A stretch of 64,000 nt of DNA from Ctenosaura bakeri (lineage: Eukaryota; Chordata; Lepidosauria; Squamata; Iguanidae): NCBI GenBank assembly GCA_948474755.1, contig CAOLHI010000562.1, positions 992,001-1,056,000 of the forward strand, written 5' to 3'. A model generated the notes under the pieces. The model searched no databases, was not told the DNA's origin, and was given only the letters and a program-made list of their open reading frames with translations. Made by a program: the position numbers and the translations under genes. Each line of letters starts with the position of its first letter. Positions within the stretch are counted from its first letter, which is position 1. Shown in pieces: positions 57,584 to 64,000 of this stretch.

Positions 57584-59443
57584 TGTTACGCCACTGGAAA
57601 ACCCTGTCCCAGGGTCTACAATTTTGATATTAAAATATGATTCAATATGCCTGAGAGGTCACCCGGATGAGCACGTAGGCAGCCATGGTCAAACTGTTAT
57701 TGTGGATCAGACCTGGGCATTGGTAGCACTAGATATCCCTTTTGATATCAAATAATTTGACCTTTTACTGGCACCCTGGCTCATGTATTTGCAAGGGTCC
57801 CCAAAACGTACGTACACAAGGAAGCAGCCGATAATGACAGGGATTTCCAAACTTCCCCTCTTAGGTGGGCATTTCAAAAAGCCTTGGTCAATTGCTCTGG
57901 GACCTGCATATCCCTTTAATCTCACAATGATGCCAGATTTGCGCCAATGACTAACAAGGCTATGTTAAGTGCTCCCCAATTTGCACACTGGCCACACTAT
58001 TGATCTACTGACTGCTCATCAGATGGTAACAGATCATGATAAGTGCCCATCTATTTACACTTGGGCTGCACATTTGATCTACCCTCGCTGATCCTATCGC
58101 AGCAGCTTTGATCCTTTCCTGAGCCTTTTGTCCAGTTCAAAATTTGCTTTGTTCTCAAATGTTTATGGTCTGGCCCCCAGGCACAATTTCTGCTGTATAA
58201 ACCCCTTGATTCTGAGAGTTCTTTGGAACTCCGGGCTTGCTTCTGAATTTCATCCCGCCTTGCTGTCAGTTCCTCTCAGCAACCAGCGCTGAGCTTCTTT
58301 GTTTCCTTTGTTTTCTCTCCAGGATTCTCCGATCAGGTGTCGTATTGCCTTACCCTTAAGCTTCCCTCCTCCTCTCCTCTTACTATTTTTAAGTTAGCAG
58401 TGTGTATGTTTGTCTTATATGTTGCTTTTCAATAAAAACATTAACTGGTTTATTCTGTAAATTGCCTGGCTCATTGACCTGCCTCTGTAGACATTGGTCT
58501 AAAGACCCCCACTAACATTACTCTGCCTCTCATTAGCCAGCAAGTGTGCTCTAGTTAATTTCCCCATCTGTGTTAATATTTGGATACTTGGGTGTCCCTC
58601 CCAGGACCCCCGAGATATAGGGTAACAAAACAATCGAAAACCAGGTCAGGTCAGTAAAATCCCCTGTCACGTAGCCCCAGGAGACCTCAAGCTGTGCAAA
58701 CCCACAGTAAACAAAGGGTCCTCAGCCCCTGAGAAGCCAACTTGAGGGGATTAGCATGTTTGCCCCAAGTTGAGCACTGATAGCAATAAAATCCTATTAG
58801 GCAAGGACCATTTACATAAAGTCACACTACAACCCAATGCAACCAAAGATCCTGAGACTTTGGCAACACCTTGTAATTTCACCATGCAAAGGAAGTCACC
58901 ATCGTGGCGCTTCTTTTTCATTGCAACACCCATTGTTCTCCTTGGGAAAGGATTAGCCCTCCAGGTACTTTTTCCCCTACAAATAGTCCCAGTTTTTGAG
59001 CGGTTCTTTGGATCACTCCTGGTCATCCCAGCAGACCGTTTCTCCATCCATTGAGTAATCCCCTCGGCCCTCTCCATGCTGAGCTCCGCTTCTCCACTGT
59101 TTTTCCTGGACCATGGACTTCAGGAAAAGGTGCAGTATTACCCCAGCCACAACCCCTTCAATATTCCCCTATCCAGTTTCCTCTCTTTTGCTTCTTAATA
59201 GGTCTCAAGTGAGTGTGTGAGTGATTGCGCTGGTGCATGAGACTTTCATTCAATAAAATCATTTTATTGGACATCTTCGTTTGGTTTTTGGCTTGACCTG
59301 ACCCCATAAAAACTGGGTGAAAGACCCCGCTAGGTTACCCTGCCTCTCACATTGCTATTGTTCGTGCTCTGGCTAGTTTCCATTCCCCATCACGTGCAGC
59401 ACATTAAGGTGTCCCCCACAGGACCCCAGAAATCAAGGTAACA
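57584..59443 (+). mobile_element. Solo LTR (family LTR-A), split by LTR-B
   Basis: TGTTACG..AAGGTAACA flanked by AGGA and AGGG. Parts 57584-57694 and 58628-59443 align end to end with 53318-54220. The intervening 933 bp is another LTR. Confidence 0.85.
57695..58627 (+). mobile_element. Solo LTR (family LTR-B), 933 bp, nested, TSD AAAC
   Basis: TGTTATTGTGG..TATAGGGTAACA with AAAC at 57691-57694 and 58628-58631. A TATA-like GCTGTATAAACC lies at about 58192-58203 and AATAAA at about 58432. U3 begins with a GATATC-rich segment shared with the LTR at 50.0-50.9 kb. Confidence 0.87.
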
Positions 59444-59599
59444 AGGGATAACCCAATTCAGCTCCATTTGATCATGAAGGTTACCTCATGATCATTGGCA
59501 TTAACAAATGGAAAATCCACAGTTCAGTCTCATCTTTGCCACTGAACCTCAACTCTAAAGACTCTTTTGCTTCAAGTTCCAAGTGCCATATATGAATTT

Positions 59600-60480
59600 T
59601 TTATGCATTATATTCTAAAAAAAGGGGGGACCTATCTTCATCTTCATTAGATACCTCCATTCACTACTCTTTATCTCTTCCAGACTCTTCTCCTAAGTAG
59701 TCATAGGCTTCTTTCTTCATCAGAATCATTCTTTTCCCTCCTTCCTTCCTTCCTTCCTTCCTTCCTTCCTTCCTTCCTTCCTTCATCTGTTTTCCCAAGC
59801 ACAGGATTATACTTAAGTGTTCCTAAAAGGCTTTTTATCAACTCAGCCATATTCAATCTATGTCTTTCATTTTTGTACATAGAAATCAATTCTTCAAGTC
59901 GGTCCTAGCTGGAAATAATTTTTTTTTCTGGGAAGTTTGTCCCATCAATAAGTTGTAATTCTCCTTTCTCCTCAGAAAAATTTCTTCTGAAAACACAACT
60001 GGTTGTCATACATTCTCCATAGCATTATCTGATCAAATTCCAAATTTTGGTCTTTCCACTTCCTAATTAAAGGTTGAGTTATGACATTTCTTGAGATCTT
60101 CATCTTTCTTATATCAACTGTATTGGCTCTCTCCATCTCTTGCTGTGTATTCATTCCATTTTATATAAACTTGATTTCCAAGTTTTGGGTCAGCTATTTC
60201 AGAATTTGTATTATATCTTCTTTTTCCTCTGGCTTCAAACATGCCATTTCAGCCAGCTGGTGAGTTTTAATACCTTCATCTTCACCTGACCCATCTTTAA
60301 ACTTTCTTGACAACTGTTCTATAAGTGCATCAAACTTTTTCTCAGTAGAAACATTAAATTGCCTACATTCAGCCAAGAAACTTACAAAATGCTCAGGTAC
60401 CTCCCCAACCTCCACTGAGTCATTTCTAATTTGAGTGACATATTCCACACTTGGAGCCAGGATAACTTCCATCTAATATT
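59600..60480 (-). pseudogene. Possible L1-like ORF1 remnant (uncertain)
   Basis: Minus-strand frames 60194-60472 (charged, 'EKKFDALIEQLSRKFKDGSG', 'KPEEKEDIIQILK') and 59972-60154 ('MERANTVDIRKMKISRNVI', 'KWKDQNLEFDQIMLWRMYDN') look like a broken, coiled-coil-rich retroelement ORF. A GC-richer, promoter-like stretch lies upstream (61080-61260), as in an L1 5' region. I could not match a defined L1 ORF1 domain. Confidence 0.35.
59736..59784 (+). repeat. CCTT microsatellite
   Basis: About 11 CCTT units; the glycine/lysine/arginine/glutamate repeat seen in translation is an artefact. Confidence 0.93.
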
Positions 60481-61429
60481 CAGTGTATTTTCAAACAAAA
60501 ATCTTATGTTCCAAACAATCGGTAACAGGAAGTCTTACATAAACTTTCCCAGAGATATGAAAATTAGCACAATGTCACCCAGCATGCAAGCTGACAAAGT
60601 AGCTTTAACAAATCTCAACATCATGACATTAAGCATGACAAACTTAGTAATAAAGACAAAATCTTTTTTGACTATTCATATAAACTACATGTAGATATGA
60701 CCCCACTCAGGAAAAAATAAAAAGTCCAATTAATAAACCAAGTAACACAGTCAAACAGAAGAAGAAAAGAAATAAATTAGAGAGTCCAAAGTCCAAATCA
60801 AAATTCAGATATGAAAAGAATAAAAAGAAAATTAAATCCCAAAGTGAAGGTAATGGAAGAAAATTAAAAGGTTGAGTATTTTAATTTGATTCACTTATAG
60901 TCCCAATAATGATCAAAAAAGGAGTATTGTCACTGTCAATTCATAACATGGGAAGGCTCTAAAGTTATAATAAAGTATCAGCTGTTACAAACAAAGGCTT
61001 CTTGTCTTCCATAAGCAGTACTTTAAAAAGTACATAAAAAGTACATTTATATACATACACATAAAAGGTCCAGACACTGGGAATGTAACGTCCATATGAG
61101 GAGTGAAAAACCTGCACCCTCCATCTCCAAGGAAGCACAAGATTTTCCGTCATGGCCACTCCATTCCTGAGCGGACACGTGGCTGGTCCTCATCCTGGCT
61201 GGATTGGAGTCTTCAGGCTCCCCATGTATCGAGGAGTCCACTAGTATCAGAGGCTTAGTTAAAGGAGGTATGCCCATACAGCATTATATTTTTGTATGTA
61301 TGTATGTACCTGTGTGTCTGTGTGTGTGTGTTTTAAAAAAAGTTAATACACATACACACACGCACACACTCACACGTACATAAATACGTACAAAAAAAAT
61401 TCTGCAATATGTAAGGGAATATTACAGAA
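60481..61429. other. AT-rich DNA with TG/CA simple repeats
   Basis: 60700-60900 is A-rich. 61285-61375 contains TATG, TGTG and CACA runs. It may be the 5'UTR of the neighbouring retroelement remnant. Confidence 0.4.
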
Positions 61430-62270
61430 AAGATAAAGTATTCATAGTAGAATGTTCATTTTGATGACACTAACCTTACCCCAAACATTTAACTTAGTTA
61501 AATATCTCTCCAAATACCAAGAGATATTTCTGCCAACATTTTGTTCTCATTCTGTTTGATCATCTGACAAATATCCACGGGGACCAAGATACCAGGTTAT
61601 GCAATAATTTCTGGGCAGCAAAATTGCCAGTAATGAAATAAACTACATAGACAGTACCAATAGACAGAGCAGTTAAAAGAATAGCCAGTAAGTGCTCCCA
61701 AAATATGACTTACTTTCATCAATCCTTGTATAGAAAATCCAGTTTTACTAATTAATAATGGAACAAGTTGTTCCAAACATAAAAATCATGGTGCTCTCCC
61801 TGATGCCACACACTAAGTAGTAGGCCCAGGCATAAATCAAATATTAACAGAGAGATGGGAACTCCATCTCCAACGGAGAGATGGGAACTCCATGTTGTGT
61901 CACTCAAAATAAATACTAGTTTTAGGAATCTGCAACTGTTTGTAAATACTTGGGAGCTTCAGGAAAAAACAGAAAATTCAAATCAATTTTAAAAATGCTG
62001 ACCCAAAGGCAATTTTTTTTCCAAGTAATTAGAACAAATTACCAGTGTACTTTGTCAAATCTCTTTCTATATCAATTAGATCATTGCAGGTAGATCAATT
62101 CCATTACTATTTAATTTGACACTAGTCTTATGTTGTCTCTTCTCTGCTGCTAATGGATAATTCTTATTTGATCCAAGTGAATTAATATTGATATCATGCC
62201 CAGAAGCCTCTTAGCTATGATTACTGTTAATGTTTCAGCAAAGAATTGGCACAACTAGTAAAATCTTTAC
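61430..62270 (-). mobile_element. L1-clade ORF2 reverse transcriptase remnant
   Basis: Despite many stops, the minus strand shows RT blocks in order: 'LAETLTVIIAKRLLGMIS..IHLDQ' (LANRL..IHPDQ), 'QQRRDNIRLVSN', 'SIDIERDLTKYTG' (DAEKAFD), 'GDGVPISLLIFDLCLGLLL' (GCPLSPLLFDL) and, at the left end, 'GKVSVIKMNI' (GRVAVIKMNI). It is much older than the other L1s. Confidence 0.65.
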
Positions 62271-63324
62271 CCAATTTAAGAAAGACAGAAATATGAGCTT
62301 TGAAAGATGCCAGGCCTGGATCCAGTTGGGTACTTCTGCTGAAGGAAGAAGTCTGTCACCAGAACCAGGAAGAAGAGATCATCTCTGCACTTTACAGAGT
62401 CCCCACATGCCCTCAGTACCTGGAGAACTGAGAAGTTTGGAGTAGTGCAGAGGGAGAGAGGGAGGGAAGAAGCAAAATGGGAGGCCCTTTAAACAGTGGC
62501 TTTACACTGCCTTCTTTAGGCATGTCAAAAGCATGCCTTGCTGGAGAGAAGCATTACACTCTTCCATTACCCACCCACAAAGCCAGTCCCCTATAGGGAT
62601 CATGACCACATCCTTGGGCTATACATGTTGAAAAGTATCCATGAACACTGAGCAAGCAGGAACTAAATTTAGATCCACTTGACCAGTACTAACACTAGCA
62701 TCCGAGTCAGAATGGATCAGAGCAATTTTATCATCAAAGTCCTTAGCAAATTGTGGACAGTGGATTCTCTTCTTGTGGGCCAAAGTGTAAGAGGATCTTC
62801 ATGGCTCAAAACACCTCCACTGGACAGTTCCTGCAGATATAATGGGTGGCAGAGAACAACAGCTTTAGTGCTGCCCATACTGTCACAGAAAAGACCTTCA
62901 GATAGACTCCAGCCTGTGTCCAGCCAGATTCACTTTAAGTTTGTTGAAGGTGGCGGTCTTTGCATGCCTTATGCTCACTTCCAGGGATTCTAACATAGTG
63001 TATCTCCCTACATGCCTCCATGAAGCATGTGCTTCCAAGGCTCTCTCAAGCTGAGAAGCTCCAGCTTTCTGGTATCAAGAAGATGAAGCTGAGTTTGATT
63101 TCCTTCTTTGCTAGGGTTTTGTGGGGTGGTGGTTGAATGGGCTGGTAAACTGTTTAGCTTCAGGTTAATGTTTTGAATTACTCTGCTAGAGAGATTCATT
63201 ACAAATCTCTTACATTTCCCGACAGAGTTTTCTGCCTATGATGTCTCACTTCTTTCTTTGCTCCCTGGAGAACCAGGGAACTGGTTTAGCTCCACTCTGT
63301 GAGCAGGGGACATTCAGGAGACAC
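62271..63324. other. Unassigned non-coding DNA
   Basis: No recognisable gene; ORFs at 62230-62445 and 62679-62993 have no known domain. Confidence 0.4.
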
Positions 63325-63327
63325 TAT

Positions 63328-63511
63328 GGCCATTTCTGCAGTAGACTGTTATAGCCCTACTATTCCAATTGCAACATCCTATGGAATCCTGGGGTTTGCA
63401 GTTTTGGGAGGGGCCAGCCAACCAGCCCCTCCTGAAACTGCAAACCCCAGGATTCGATAGGATGTTGCAAGTAGAATAATAGCGCTATAACAGTCTACTG
63501 CGGAAATGGCC
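63328..63511. mobile_element. Palindromic MITE family A, 184 bp, TSD TAT
   Basis: GGCCATTTCTGCAGTAGAC to its inverse, with TAT at 63325-63327 and 63512-63514. Carries the 'TTGCAACATCC' subfamily arm, as at 45.5 kb. Confidence 0.87.
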
Positions 63512-63514
63512 TAT

Positions 63515-64000
63515 GTCTACTGCCCTGGCTGTTTCCCCATTCCAAAAGGCTTTAAACCAGACTTCAAGCAGAATCGCCTTCTGAGGCAACAGGAAGCTCC
63601 CCAAGAGCCATCAGGAATCTATCCAGATCCATAAATCTTGTGGAAGGGCACCTTAACTCGAAGCTTTCTTTCCTTCTTAAAGCCGCAGCAAGTAGATAAA
63701 ATCACTTTTAGAACATGGTAGAATCAACATGATCCACTGTGGTTTTTGCCTACTTTGGGCAATGTCTAGGGCTCAGAATGACCTTCCATAATGAATACAT
63801 GTTTGTGGTTTATAGCTGGCCCTATTTAAACAGGATTCATCTGTTCTGCTTTATCCAGGTTTTGCAAAATAAGATTCACCATGAAAATATCCATCACCCA
63901 ATATCTAGTGGCAAGAGACTAGTTTTAGGAACTGAAGGTGAGAATCATGGAAACCGTATCAGAAGCCTTGCCTCCTTCTGGTGCTGGATGGAAGATCTCT
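63515..64000. other. Unassigned non-coding DNA
   Basis: No supported feature. Confidence 0.4.

Noticed and set aside
53318..59443. A provirus bounded by the two LTR-A copies
   Set aside because: Each LTR has its own target duplication (CACC versus AGGA/AGGG), and the 3.4 kb between them contains no gag, pol or env and no primer-binding site.
59701..59889. Lys/Glu/Gly/Arg repeat protein on the minus strand
   Set aside because: The repeat is the CCTT microsatellite read in frame.
1..64000. CRISPR arrays, bacterial operons, phage genes
   Set aside because: No spaced identical repeats, ribosome-binding sites or bacterial coding density. The repeat content is vertebrate.

Overview
The window looks like non-coding DNA from a squamate reptile, probably a lizard. 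The evidence is the repeat mix: long T-tailed L1 elements, CR1 with an esterase-type ORF1, L2, tRNA-derived SINEs whose tails read GTTGTGTGCCTTCAAGTC or end in a GCGGTATAGAAATG type of 3' end, solo retroviral LTRs, a Ty3/gypsy integrase remnant, and many short DNA transposons. No complete host gene is visible. Almost every long ORF belongs to a decayed retroelement or is chance.

Layout. 0-5.4 kb: L2 pieces, a TA-target DNA element and a 5'-truncated L1. 5.4-11.4 kb: sparse sequence, an internally deleted CR1 (7.63-9.89 kb) carrying two later insertions, and a 421 bp DNA element. 11.39-18.89 kb: a full-length minus-strand L1 with 5'UTR, ORF1, ORF2 and target-site duplication, its ORF1 broken by a palindromic MITE. 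18.9-24.7 kb: CR1 and L2 pieces, a SINE, and MITEs, one nested in another. 24.88-26.87 kb: another L1 with a 416-codon open frame. 27-33 kb: mostly unassigned sequence. 33.215-34.987 kb: a hAT (SPIN-like) transposon with a perfect 8 bp target duplication. Its interior is not transposase but a CpG-rich promoter, the start codon, a 60-codon first exon and intron sequence matching HNRNPLL. 35-37.6 kb: a MITE and one candidate exon. 37.6-41.7 kb: a long minus-strand CR1. 43-45 kb: gypsy integrase, two SINEs, a mariner-like MITE and a compound trinucleotide microsatellite. 45.4-47.7 kb: two MITEs and a TA-target element split by a solo LTR. 48.9-51.1 kb: a 404 bp DNA element, a hAT MITE and a solo LTR. 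53.3-59.4 kb: two solo LTRs of one family, the second split by a different solo LTR. 59.6-62.3 kb: L1-like remnants. 63.3 kb: a final MITE.

Two themes tie the window together. First, one abundant palindromic MITE family (14-15 copies, TIR GGCCATTTCCGCACT, 3 bp target duplications) and a longer family with related ends (GGCCCTTTCC) share target-site behaviour and probably a transposase source of PIF/Harbinger type; they cut into L1, CR1, the captured gene segment and each other. Second, the SPIN-like element has packaged a host promoter plus first exon between its ends, which is the most unusual thing here. Family names come from memory of motifs and target-site lengths; no database search was run.
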